Notes under the pieces: generated by a model | What the model was told of the DNA's origin: nothing | What the model saw: the letters and a program-made list of their open reading frames with translations, nothing else | Database searches by the model: none | From: Harmothoe impar | Lineage: Eukaryota; Annelida; Polychaeta; Phyllodocida; Polynoidae | DNA: 64,000 bases | Reading direction: 5' to 3' | NCBI GenBank assembly: GCA_947462335.1 | Contig: OX381720.1 | Location: forward strand, 3,975,501-4,039,500 | Shown here: positions 46,898-56,639 of the stretch, piece after piece | How positions within the stretch are numbered: position 1 is the first letter of the stretch | Layout: each line of letters opens with the position of its first letter | Position numbers and translations under genes: made by a program

Positions 46898-47017
46898 CCA
46901 TCGATTTTTAAAAGGGCCGTGTTGCTTGTGTCAATTTTTAAAAGGGCCGTGTTGCTCGTGTCGATTTTTAAAAGGGACGTGTCGCTGTGTCACCCGTGTC
47001 GCCCGTGTCGATTTTTA
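46898..47017 (+). repeat. 37-bp minisatellite
   Basis: Three and a half units of 'gatttttaaaagggccgtg' plus 'ttgctcgtgtc'. The last unit breaks into (CGTGTCRC)n. Confidence 0.8.
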
Positions 47018-47344
47018 CCAATCAAGAGGCACAGTGCTGCATGAATTCGCGAAAAGGGTATTATACATGCTATTAAGCACTATGCGGTCTCTAAAGGAGC
47101 ACCTTAAGCTGCAATTAAATACTCGAGGTGTAAAGATACAATGTCAGATTAAGGGATCAAACCGTGTGGAAACAAGTTTCACCTTTGTCGCCCTCTTGTG
47201 CCCCCAGGGAGTAGAAGAGGGATGCTATTCATAAATGTGGGGCTGCTTTGGTCTGAGGAGAGGAGGGTTGGGTAAGGGGGCCATGTGGTCAGATGTTGGT
47301 GGGTGGGGTTCCTAAAACCTGAACCCCTTCTGTCTGCATGGGTT

Positions 47345-47530
47345 GACACGTTAAGGGCCGCACAGTGTTTTAATGCATTATATCCTTTGTCGCTCATGAT
47401 GCATTGAACATGCATGCATCGCTGAGTTGCTTGCGAGTGATGCATTCAAGCATCAGCATTCAAGAATCATGATGACAAAGGGTACTGTATTATGCAGCTG
47501 GTTATACCTTTACTGACGGCATGATACCTT
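47345..47530 (+). mobile_element. Family A MITE, diverged
   Basis: 'acgttaagggccgcacagtg', CGCTCATGATGCATTGAACA, 'gcgagtgatgcattcaagcatc', then a second left end 'tttactgacggcatgata' at 47,510. Confidence 0.55.
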
Positions 47531-47759
47531 GATACATCATACATGATATGGTTACATCATACATGAATACAGCCCTGGTGAGTAACTTCACTCTAAGAAC
47601 TGTGTGTTGCGGGAACATGCATTTAAGGTGGCTAGACCCCATTGCAAACATGTTAACTGCGCAGGTCAGTGCGCATATGCACATGTAACTGTTTCAATAG
47701 ACACCAGGGGGTGCCTTTGGCCATCTTTTGGTATATCCGATATATATTTTCATGTATTG

Positions 47760-47885
47760 TCAAAATTACCCTCCAAGACCTGACCAAGCCTTGAACCCAG
47801 GGTTCCTGCATGTGAGTCTAAGGCTTTACCCCTACTCTACTGGGGCTCTGGTAATAGGCATGCTGAAAGCTATACCTATACCACA
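47760..47885 (-). repeat. tRNA-derived SINE-like segment
   Basis: On the minus strand a tRNA-like stretch with AGTAGGGGTAAAGCC and a B box GGGTTCAAGGC. Arms do not pair well enough for a functional tRNA. Confidence 0.4.
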
Positions 47886-47894
47886 TCAAGAATG

Positions 47895-48002
47895 CCCAGT
47901 GGGCACAGAACTTTGAATCAACATTGTTAAATGGTTGTCAATGTTGATTCAATGTTGATGCAATGTTGATTCAACTTTGGACTGAATTTTGTGCCCACTG
48001 GG
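47895..48002. mobile_element. CCCAGTGGGCACA-ended MITE (108 bp)
   Basis: Ends CCCAGTGGGCACA and TGTGCCCACTGGG are exact inverted repeats. The interior repeats (C)AATGTTGATTCAA. Similar-looking ends are, to my knowledge, widespread in aquatic animal genomes. Confidence 0.8.
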
Positions 48003-48747
48003 TGTGTGCTCCATTTATATATATCTTATTTCAAACACCAAAATCTTTAAAATATGCAGGGGACCATATATGTTCAAAGTATTGTCTTTATAAACTATAT
48101 CCTGAGTGAACTATAGGGAAAGTTGATTACTTTAAGATGCTATTCCCTGCACATATGTACTATCTCAATTAGATCCTATTATAGATCACTCCAAACTCAA
48201 AGCCAGATATCTCAGAAACTAGCTGGGGACCCCCCTATTTTCTTTACACCATTTGACACAACTTATGAAATGGGCCTCATGGCGAAAATCCTGACGAAAT
48301 CTAATTACTTCTACACTATGGGGACTACCCACCTTAAGTAAGTATTGTGTCGTGTGCAGTGTGTATGCGTAACACACTGTACTTAGAGTGTTACCAGTGC
48401 TGCTTTAAAGCATAATGCCAACCTTAGGCTAGATCCACCACTTTCGGACGTTCGAAGCTTGAATAACTCTTTGGAGCTGTAGTATTTACAGCAAATACTA
48501 CAGCTCCAGGGAGGTTTTCTATCACGAGAACGATGGTTAGTGTTTACCAGTGTAGCCTACACAATAGTGGGTGGGGACTGCTTTTGACCCAAACCAACAA
48601 TACCCATATGTACTGATCCCACCCAACCACCGCCCACGGCGAAATAGCCCAAAGATGCCCGTTATAGATGACTTCAATACTTCTCACCTGTACTCACCTG
48701 ACCAACCAAATATAAACTTTAGCTTTGTTCACTTTAGCTCTTTATCT

Positions 48748-48965
48748 TCATGATGCATGAATACAGCCCTGGTGAGTAACATGCTAGGTCTGCATTCGAG
48801 CATCACGCCAACCATACAAGGTTGATACACTAGTACTCCAAACTACTTTGAACTCCAATGGTACACCAACGTAGTGTCAGTGAATAGCATGCCTGTAGTG
48901 CATTGGTGCATCATGACGACGTATGTTGCTCTTCCAGATAAAAAATGCCATCTTCAAAGGGTCCA
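48748..48965 (+). mobile_element. Family A MITE, near-complete
   Basis: TTCATGATGCATGAATACAGC with GGTGAGTAAC, linker 'caaccatacaaggttgatac', then 'gtgcattggtgcatcatgacgac' and a right end 'caaagggtcc'. Confidence 0.65.
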
Positions 48966-49295
48966 TAATCCTTTCTATTGATACTGCCGGATCATAACAG
49001 GTTTCTGCGACTTGACTTGGTCAAAGATGGTATCTCAGACTTTCTAAATTCTCTTTGTGTTCATATTGCATTGGATATCCCCCTCTATATATATATACTG
49101 TACCCCGGTTTGTTTATAAATCTACTTCGCTGTTATCATTATTCTCAATGTGATCATTAATTTGCTGTTTAAGTGCAACATATACTCTTATTTTTCAATA
49201 GATACTTCATTCTATGAGATATAGCATGTCTGCCCAAAGTAGAAATAAATGATGCTTTCAGTTTAAGGATAGGAGCATGCTCATGAGCAACGTTT

Positions 49296-49362
49296 GTCAC
49301 CATGATGCACCAAAGCAGTGCCAGCGAGTTACTCTCCGATAACACAGCGTTGACACATCGTC
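49296..49362 (+). mobile_element. Family A MITE, fragment
   Basis: 'gtttgtcaccatgatgcacc', AAAGCAGTGCCAGCGAGTTAC; the module stops at 49,335. Confidence 0.5.
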
Positions 49363-49495
49363 CCTACACTGTTAGAAGTAAGTAGTGTTCCTGTACAGCA
49401 ACTATTAGGGGCAACTTTGGTTCCAGTAAATTCTGCTGTAGACCTACAGTAGAATCTACTATAGACGCAGACCTGAGTTCTAAAAGGGCTCACAT

Positions 49496-49575
49496 ATTCA
49501 ACATCTTGGAGATTTGAACCCCCACCTTCAATCCATAGTTCCAAACCATGACCACTACACCAGTGAGTCCTGCTT
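49496..49575 (-). repeat. tRNA-derived SINE head
   Basis: Minus strand: A box TGGTGTAGTGG and B box GGGTTCAAATC are correctly spaced for a tRNA-type pol III promoter. Anticodon and acceptor arms are degenerate, so this is a SINE or tRNA pseudogene. Confidence 0.5.
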
Positions 49576-49904
49576 GTCAGGTGCATTGAAACACCTCCTA
49601 CTTATGTGTGAATGGTAAATAGGTCAACACAGGATCCCTGGGGGCAATATTAGAACTAGACTGTTCATGTCTTAAGGGTTGATATGAAAATCCCCCTATT
49701 GCAGTAATGTACTAATAAGTACTGAACTACCATTAGTTGGAGTGTAATCTTGATGTCCTATAGATGTTTTTCAAAGTAAATTTTAAAATCTTTCTTGCAG
49801 ATTGTAGAGATACATTTGTTTTATCCTCTGCATATTTTCAATAGTAACATTTCAGTGTACCAAAACATACTATCCTTTAGAATTGCACCAGGAGAAATGT
49901 AGTT

Positions 49905-49990
49905 TGTATGAGAGTTTCCTGCCGGGACTGGAACTGCTGACCCTCAGACTACATCTCCCACGGCTCTACCAACTGAGCTAGAGGGGCAAT
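49905..49990 (-). repeat. tRNA-like sequence (SINE head or tRNA pseudogene)
   Basis: Minus strand: GCCCCTCTAGCTCAGTTGG then TAGAGC, a textbook D-arm. The B box is AGTTCCAGTCC and the 3' acceptor strand does not pair with GCCCCTC. Not a functional tRNA. Confidence 0.55.
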
Positions 49991-51184
49991 CACTTATATT
50001 TAGCCTGCATCAATAGGCTTTTGAAAAGACCAGGTCATATTTGAGCTGTGGAGTATGGTACTCCCTCCAACCTCTCTACTCTCTCTCCCTCTGGTTGCTG
50101 GTTATGGGATTTGAACCTGCATCTACAGTAACAGAATTGTACGTGTGCAGCAAAAGTTGCTGTATTATCTTTTACAGCTAAAGTACTGCATAGTAACAGC
50201 ACACATTGCTGTTCACAAACAACAACTTTTTACAGTGTACACTCTCGGTTATTCCCAGGAATGTTACCTGAACTTTTACATCACGCTACACATTTTCTCT
50301 TTCTACGAATACCAACCATTATATATTCAGACCTGATGCATTTCCATTGGCCAGAAACAAAAAAAAAACGTTCCTAGTATGTTTGTACATATAAAGTCCT
50401 ATCTCTAACGCTCTATTGCAGATAACTTATGTTGGCAGAGGTTATACTTTGAAAAATCACTAAAAATTAGGAAATAAAGATATTTTGATTAATCAGAAAA
50501 TAAAACAAAACTCATGTGTGCTACATCCAAGACAGAATAAGGAGAGAATTATGCACCAAGTCATGATGCACCAAGAAGTACACGGTCACCAACTAATGAC
50601 TTTTTTGTGACAACCATTTCATTCCATCCATCAGAACAGGGCTACATCCAATGAATGAAACAGTGATTACATTAGAAAATATCCCCCTAGCCTACCCTCA
50701 GATTAAACCTGGTACATACAACCTCGTGCCAGACTAACGTCCCTAACCTGCTGCCAGATTAATGCTCAAGCTATCGAGCAAAGGCAATGGTTCGGTATTC
50801 CATTTATTTCATTATTACATGTTGATTTATACCCTTTAAATGGTTAAAATGGCTAGACAGCCCCCAGCTCCTATGATGCTTCTCAATGGAGCCCCGTATG
50901 CTGCTAAGGTGTACGTGCCTTGAATCATGTCTTATTTGCCACTATTAATTCTGAACTGCGCCATAGCTGCTGTCTTAACAGTAGGATAATGGCTATGGTG
51001 GGGGCCTCATAGTGATGTCTGAATTACCTGGACATGCCATGTAGAAAGGTGGCAGGTGCACGCAGGTAACTGACCCACATGTGGTCCATTAAGTATGGTG
51101 AAATGTGTTGTGGCAGTAGCGGGGGAGGGGAACTTGCAGGGCGGTAGTTCAATGCGGCATGACGCTCTGCGGAAGTCAGTATAG
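49991..51184. other. Intergenic, one isolated B box
   Basis: A minus-strand B box GGTTCAAATCC at about 50,113-50,123 without a clear A box. Otherwise nothing recognised. Confidence 0.5.
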
Positions 51185-51454
51185 CCCGGGCTCCACTCGG
51201 GCGACACACCTACCTGCGAAACGATGCCATCTTTTTTCATGTTTTGATTTCCACATTTTGCTTCATTTCGCCTCATTTCGCTACATTTCGCGGCAGTGTC
51301 GCCCTATGTAACACCAGGAGCAGGGCGACAACTAAGGTGAAACTGCCGCGAAATGAAGCGAAATGAGGCGAAATGAAGCAAAATGTGAAAATCAAAACAT
51401 GAAAAAAGATCGCCATGTTTCGCAGGTACCTGTGCCGCCATAGTGGAGCCCAGG
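51185..51454. mobile_element. Foldback element with about 110-bp arms (270 bp)
   Basis: Ends CCCGGGCTCCACT and GTGGAGCCCAGG. The arms share GTACCTGCGAAAC-type sequence and a run of short TTTCGC(C/T)(T/A)CA repeats (GAAATGAGGCGAAATG in the other arm). The loop is about 45 bp. Confidence 0.75.
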
Positions 51455-51654
51455 CTTATCCCATACTCTTAGCTAGGAGACGGACGTGTCGTGGGATGCT
51501 CAGTAGTTCAGTACTCTTAGCATCAGTATACTGAGCTGTCTACTATCACTACCCTTGGTATCATCATACCACTATAGGCCTTTAGTACCTGTATTGTTCT
51601 AGTTATAATCTCTATAGCAGCCTGGTTTCCTGTTTAAGCTGTTGGTCGGAGGAC

Positions 51655-52282
51655 CGGTCTCAGTATCCCTATACTGAGACCCTAGAATATTATCTCTACA
51701 CGAGTTGTTTAGCAACCATTGTTAGAAAATAAAAGTAAGGCCACATGCTCGATGCTCCATGGAACGCATATAAGTGTACTAGTTATTAAGTCACCCCTGA
51801 TTATAGATGATTCGTTTAGACTCTAAATAGCCTGTGTTTGTGTTCTAACTGGTCATCTGTTTCACTCCCCCATACCTCCATTTCCCCGTTACAGTATCAT
51901 CGGTCGATGTCAACTATTCGTAGTTGAAGTTGAATTATCTTATTTTCAAGTAGAACACAGAAATTATCTTTATTTGTTCATTTATATCCCACAGTTGAAA
52001 AATTCTGCATTGTAGCCTTGTGACCTGTTCTGTCATTACATTCACCTTGGAACCAACTTAAGGTTACATTACTAGAGTTAAACTTCTTGGCTTTAGGGCT
52101 TAAGATCTGCATTATACCTAAAAGCCATTGATACAGGACTGGCAGATTATTGTTTTGGACAATCCATCCAATAGAGTCAAATGCAGTTTTCGGAAGTTAC
52201 TCACCAGAGCTGCACCCATGCATCATGACCACAACAGAGAATAGGGCTTTGAAGTATTAGGCAGCCCTAGAAGGGTTAACTG
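51655..52282 (+). repeat. Two-copy direct duplication, copy 1
   Basis: Shares TAGAATATTATCTCTACACG, 'aaggccacatgctcgatgct', 'ttcatttatatcccac' and 'gcattgtagccttgtgacc' with 53695-54160. This copy holds about 100 extra bp around 51,815-51,935. It ends in a family A module (52,185-52,280). Confidence 0.8.
52185..52280 (+). mobile_element. Family A MITE, fragment
   Basis: 'ggaagttactcaccagagct', GCACCCATGCATCATGACC, right end 'cagccctagaagggttaa'. Duplicated with its surroundings at 54,090. Confidence 0.6.
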
Positions 52283-52938
52283 AGAATGACATGAACACTG
52301 AATTATTTTACTTGTTGTCTTTTATCATATCAACAGCTAGGGAAAAACTTAATAGACCATACCATTCATGAGTAGGGGCTTTCTCAATTGTTAAATTAAT
52401 ATCAAAATAACATCGCATTTTGAAAGGTTATAATTATATCATAGGCTAGATTACTACAAATAGACCATGTTTGCTCCAACTTTTTGTAATAGTTGCTAAT
52501 GGCTGATATGCAGTCTTTGATTTACACAATGTAAAATCATTATTTATAAATGTGCAGTATACGTTGGTGTATGTGAGTATAAAGACTCACTGGGTCATGG
52601 TTGACTTCCCCTCCCCACTATACCTACCACTGACTCAGGTGGGACTTGGTAACCTGCGTTGTAGCAACCAGGGCCTCCTCCACCAGCCACCACACATGGT
52701 GGGCTGTATGGACAGACAATTTTTTTTCCAGTTAAATGTGTCTATATAATATATAGAATAATATATAGACACATTTAACTGAAAAAAATAAAAGCATTAT
52801 AATGTTAATAAATTAGGGCTTTCATATGCCAAACAACCTTTTCACTGACAACCTGGTATAGATTGAAATGATAAAATGCATTTTAACATTTATTATCAAC
52901 TACATCCTACTTCCCCAAAGTTCACTACTATTTTACCC

Positions 52939-53060
52939 TATAGAGACGGCATGTTAATTTGTTGTAATGATCCACTAGGCCCAGGTAAATAATTCAATGG
53001 TGATGCATTGGTGCATCATGTAACCCCTTATGGATCTCCTGGGTATTGCATGGGACAGGA
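52939..53060 (+). mobile_element. Family A MITE, worn
   Basis: 'atagagacggcatgttaatt', 'ggtgatgcattggtgcatcatg', then 'gcatgggacaggaatgcag'. Stems lost. Confidence 0.45.
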
Positions 53061-53694
53061 ATGCAGTAATGCTGAGTTATTGGTGTCATATAGTTAGTGT
53101 ATTATTTCTAGTAAATGGTTATATCATCTGGACAGCCCCTAGCTCTTTTTCTTGGACTGTGTTCAACTTCGATGTTTCATAACTATGGTGGCCGTAGTAC
53201 AGTGCCCCAAGAGGGTCAAAAAGTGAATTTTGAACAAAAGGGAACCTTGAAAAAAAAGAGCGAAAAAAAACCTACATTTTTTTAGCATTATGTGCACAGT
53301 GATAGTACTAACAGTAAATGCACAAAGACTAACTGAGTGTTTGGGCGTGTTTTAATCTCATGAACCGACATCCTGCTGTAGACTACAATAATAAAAAAGA
53401 AAATGCCATGAATGTTACAACCACTGTCAGTGTCTACCGTGCTGTGTACCGTACCATGTCTGTTGTGGTTGTGACAAGGCAACCCCATAACCTAGTATTA
53501 CAGGTGAACTCCAGGTGTCACTGGAGTGAACAGTGTTCCATGTCCGTCCACTAGGGGGAACCACTGTAATAGTCTACAGTCATATTCAGCTTTATCACCG
53601 TATAACTTATGCATACAGAAATTTTTGTTTGAAAAATAAATTGAAAAATAAATTGAAAATGGGTGCTGTCAACTGTCAATTCATAGTTGACAGC

Positions 53695-54160
53695 ACCCGT
53701 CTCAGTATCCCTATACCATGTATACTGAGACCCTAGAATATTATCTCTACACGAGTTGTTTAGCAGCCATTGTTAGAAACTAAAAGTAAGGCCACATGCC
53801 CGATGCTCCATGCAACGCATATATTATGTGTACTAGATACTAAGTCACCCTTGAATATAGATGATACTTCTTATTTTTAAGTAGAACAGAAATTTTCTTT
53901 ATTTGTTCATTTATATCCCACTGTTGAAAAAGTCTGCATTGTAGCCTTGTGACCTGTTCTGTCATTACATTCATCTTGGAACCAGCTAAAGGATACGTCA
54001 CTAGGGTTAAACCCCTTAAGGTTTGCATTATAGCCATTGATGGAGGACTGGCAGATATTTGTGTTGGACAAGCCACCGTACTACAGTTCTCAGAAGTTAC
54101 TCACCAGAGCTGCACCCATGCATCATGACCACAAAGGAGAATAGGGCTTTAAAGTATAAG
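53695..54160 (+). repeat. Two-copy direct duplication, copy 2
   Basis: Partner of 51655-52282, roughly 90 percent identical by eye, with an inserted 'ccatgtata' near the start and the about 100-bp stretch missing. It carries the same truncated family A piece (54,090-54,160), so that insertion predates the duplication. Confidence 0.8.
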
Positions 54161-54224
54161 AGTAGTATAGTATGTATCGGAACGGGACTATGGTTAACTA
54201 CTGTTTATTACTCAATCGATATGC

Positions 54225-54563
54225 AGCCAATCAGAGGCCGCCATTTGGTCACGTGACCCGTTGCCATGGTAACGTGACCTACTTAGGGCTCTCAGCCAAT
54301 CAGAAGCCAGCATTCTGGGTGACCTACTGACCTACTTAGAAGCTCTCAGCCAATCAGAGGCCGGCATTCTGGTAACCATGGTAATGTGACCTACTTACGT
54401 CACGTGACCTACTTAGGCTCAGCCAATCAGAAGCCGGCATTCTGGTAACTAGGGTAACGTGACCTACTTGGGGTTTGTTTGTAAACAACATGACGTGGCT
54501 CTCTTGTTTGTAAACAACACCACGTGACACGTGACTGTTTGTAAACAAACAACTTATATATAG
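54225..54563 (+). promoter_or_regulatory. Promoter-like array: 4 CCAAT, 3 forkhead-type sites, CACGTG sites, TATA
   Basis: A roughly 65-bp unit, AGCCAATCAGA(A/G)GCC then GCATTCTGG and GTGACCTACTTA, is repeated four times. CCAAT boxes are at 54227, 54296, 54350 and 54423. Three copies of TGTTTGTAAACA (around 54,474, 54,508, 54,536) match the forkhead consensus. CACGTGAC occurs at 54250, 54401 and near 54521, and TGACGTGG near 54490. TTATATATAG at 54554-54563 is a good plus-strand TATA box. Expected plus-strand start would be about 54,590. No protein product on the plus strand is evident. Confidence 0.5.
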
Positions 54564-54667
54564 AAAATAAACACAACAAGTTCCATGTTATGCTAAAATT
54601 ATATTTTCAAAAAAAAGCACATCTGTTACAGCGTCTATGTGTAACTACGCGCGTTCTCATTCAAACA

Positions 54668-55306
54668 CTATAACACTATTATACCGTAGCAGCAGCAGGT
54701 AGGACCGGAAGAAAAGCAAGCGCACGAGCAGAAGCGACGACACCATTTGCACCATCCGACCGTCGCGTTGGTAGCCCTACTACCCGTCGCGCGTTCAACT
54801 GGAGGTTTAAGAGTGACAAATGACGATTCTTTGTAGACGCGACTGCTAACATCAGCAGCATCAGCAGCATCAGCAGCAGCATCAGCAGCAGCGGCAGCAG
54901 CCTCGGCAGCAGCGGTAGCAGCAGCAGCAGCAGCGGCAGCAGCAGTAGCGTGAGCATTAGCAACAACAGCAGTAGCGACAGTAGCAAGGGCAGCAGAGCG
55001 TGCACTAGCAGCGTTATCAGCGGCGACATCGGCAGCCGCAACAGCATCAGCAGCAGCAGCGTCGGCATCGGCGGCATGAGTAGCTGCATCGGCGGCAGCA
55101 ACAGCAGCAGTCACAGCCGCAGCAGCAACAACAACAACGTCATCACAACCAGCGTCACTAACAGCCGCAGTAAATGCAGCAGTAGCACGATGAGCGGCAC
55201 TAGCAGCAGCAGTAGCAGAGGCTACAGCATCAGCTTCACATTCGCGCGCCGCTTCGTCATACCGCTTCATGTCACGGTCGCAACTTTCCATCATGGGGAT
55301 CTGCAA
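54668..55306 (-). CDS. Low-complexity Ala-rich ORF
   Basis: An open frame of about 208 codons from the first ATG pair (near 55,294). The N-terminus MMESCDRDMKRYDEAARE is ordinary in composition and could form a helix. The middle is (A)n with D, V and T, coded by GCA/GCT/GCG repeats. The C-terminus is Cys-rich (WCKWCRRFCSCACF). The middle is a CAG/GCA-type repeat that also leaves other frames open (Ser-rich on plus, Leu-rich on minus), so openness is weak evidence. A CAG acceptor-like site precedes the ATG. May be an exon, a gene inside the neighbouring composite, or no gene. Confidence 0.3.
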   Translation of the reverse strand: MQIPMMESCDRDMKRYDEAARECEADAVASATAAASAAHRATAAFTAAVSDAGCDDVVVVAAAAVTAAVAAADAATHAADADAAAADAVAAADVAADNAASARSAALATVATAVVANAHATAAAAAAAAATAAAEAAAAAADAAADAADAADVSSRVYKESSFVTLKPPVERATGSRATNATVGWCKWCRRFCSCACFSSGPTCCCYGIIVL

Positions 55307-55321
55307 ATTGAGGCGTGGTCC

Positions 55322-55323
55322 TG

Positions 55324-55357
<34 letters not shown>

Positions 55358-55358
55358 A
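55322..55358. repeat. (GGT)n(AGT)n microsatellite
   Basis: 'ggtggtggtggtagtagtag' immediately upstream of the Ala-rich ORF. Confidence 0.9.
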
Positions 55359-55423
55359 GTGAATGATGATTGACGATGACGAATACGGTTTCACTCCCCC
55401 TTATATCCTTAGCACAACCATAG

Positions 55424-55627
55424 CGTACTGATGTGGGGTGTAAAAACGGCCCTCCAAACGCCAGTGCTTTCTGTCAGAGGACCCCCAGAACGTACTGATG
55501 TGGGGTGTAAAAATGGCCCTCCAAATGCCAGTGCTTTATGCAAGGGGCCCCCCAGAACGTACTGATGTGGGGTGTAAAAAGGGCCCTCTAAAAGCCAGGA
55601 ATTTGGATGGATGAAGGCCCCAAACGC
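55424..55627 (+). repeat. Left end array of the composite (about 66-bp unit x 3)
   Basis: Units CGTACTGATGTGGGGTGTAA then 'ggccctccaaacgccagtg' and 'ctttctgtcagaggaccccc'. The third unit is truncated at 'gccagg'. Inverted counterpart at 60885-61045. Confidence 0.85.
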
Positions 55628-56044
55628 CAGTGGTTTTCACATATTTCAAGACTTTCAATGCAAAATTTAAGGCCTAGATTATATTAGATTGTTACTATTT
55701 CTTTTATAATGTAAATGTATGATAATAGGTACCATGACTACTGCCTTCATATATTTCATAACTTAATGCTTGATTAGTATTAATTAACCTTGAAAATCGA
55801 TAATATCCTAATTTTGCAATATTTGAAATAACATGGTAAATCTAGTTGTAAATCTAGTGATGATATGATAGCTCAATTCAAATTATTTTGAGTTGTCAGT
55901 ATAGTTGAATGCTTCTAGTTGAGCATTATCTTAAGATGTCATCAGTTATATCATACAATATCATGAATTTCATGCTAATTAGCATTTTTTCCCAATACAC
56001 ATTAGCAGGACTTGGCACTTCTGCCTGTGATATGCATAGGATGA

Positions 56045-56435
56045 TATCAAAACGTTTTTATACGTTTTTATACTACAACTTAGAAGTAAAACGTTTTAGA
56101 ACGTTATGGCAGTAGGGTATCTTCTGTACTCTTATACCACAACTTGAAAATAAAACGTTTTAGAATGTTATGGCAGTAGGGAATCTACTGTACTCTTATA
56201 CTACAACTTGAAAATAAAACGTTTTAGAACGTTATGGCAGTAGAGAATCTACTGTACTCTTATACTACAACTTGAAAATAAAACGTTTTAGAACGTTATG
56301 GCAGTAGAGAATCTATTGTAATCTTATACTAAAACTTGAAAATAAAACGTTTTAGAACGTTATGGCAGCAGAGAATCTACTGTACTCTTATACTACAACT
56401 TGAAAATAAAACGATTTAGAAAGCTATAGCAGATG
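56045..56435 (+). repeat. About 78-bp minisatellite with AAAACGTTTTAGAACGTT
   Basis: Five units: 'ttatactacaacttgaaaat', AAAACGTTTTAGAACGTTAT, 'ggcagtagagaatctactgt'. Very low divergence between units 2 and 5. Confidence 0.9.
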
Positions 56436-56639
56436 AGCATATTGGTTATATTCAGTGTGCTATTATTGATATTATCCCTTAACTTTTGATTAATCTACAG
56501 AGCAAGTGACTAGGTGAGAAAGGCAATAATTATTTTAAAAATAAATTATTTTTAGTCTCACCGCAACCTGGACTCATGAGTGTAGAGTCGGTGTCGGGAA
56601 AAAAATATTCAGTGTGCTACAAATTGAAGGTAAAACAGT

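Noticed and set aside
49905..49990. Functional tRNA gene
   Set aside because: D-arm is good but the acceptor and anticodon stems do not pair and the B box is off consensus.
54950..55336. Ser-rich plus-strand ORF
   Set aside because: Shadow of the GCA/CAG-type repeat that also gives the Ala-rich minus ORF; ends in poly-Trp from a GGT microsatellite.
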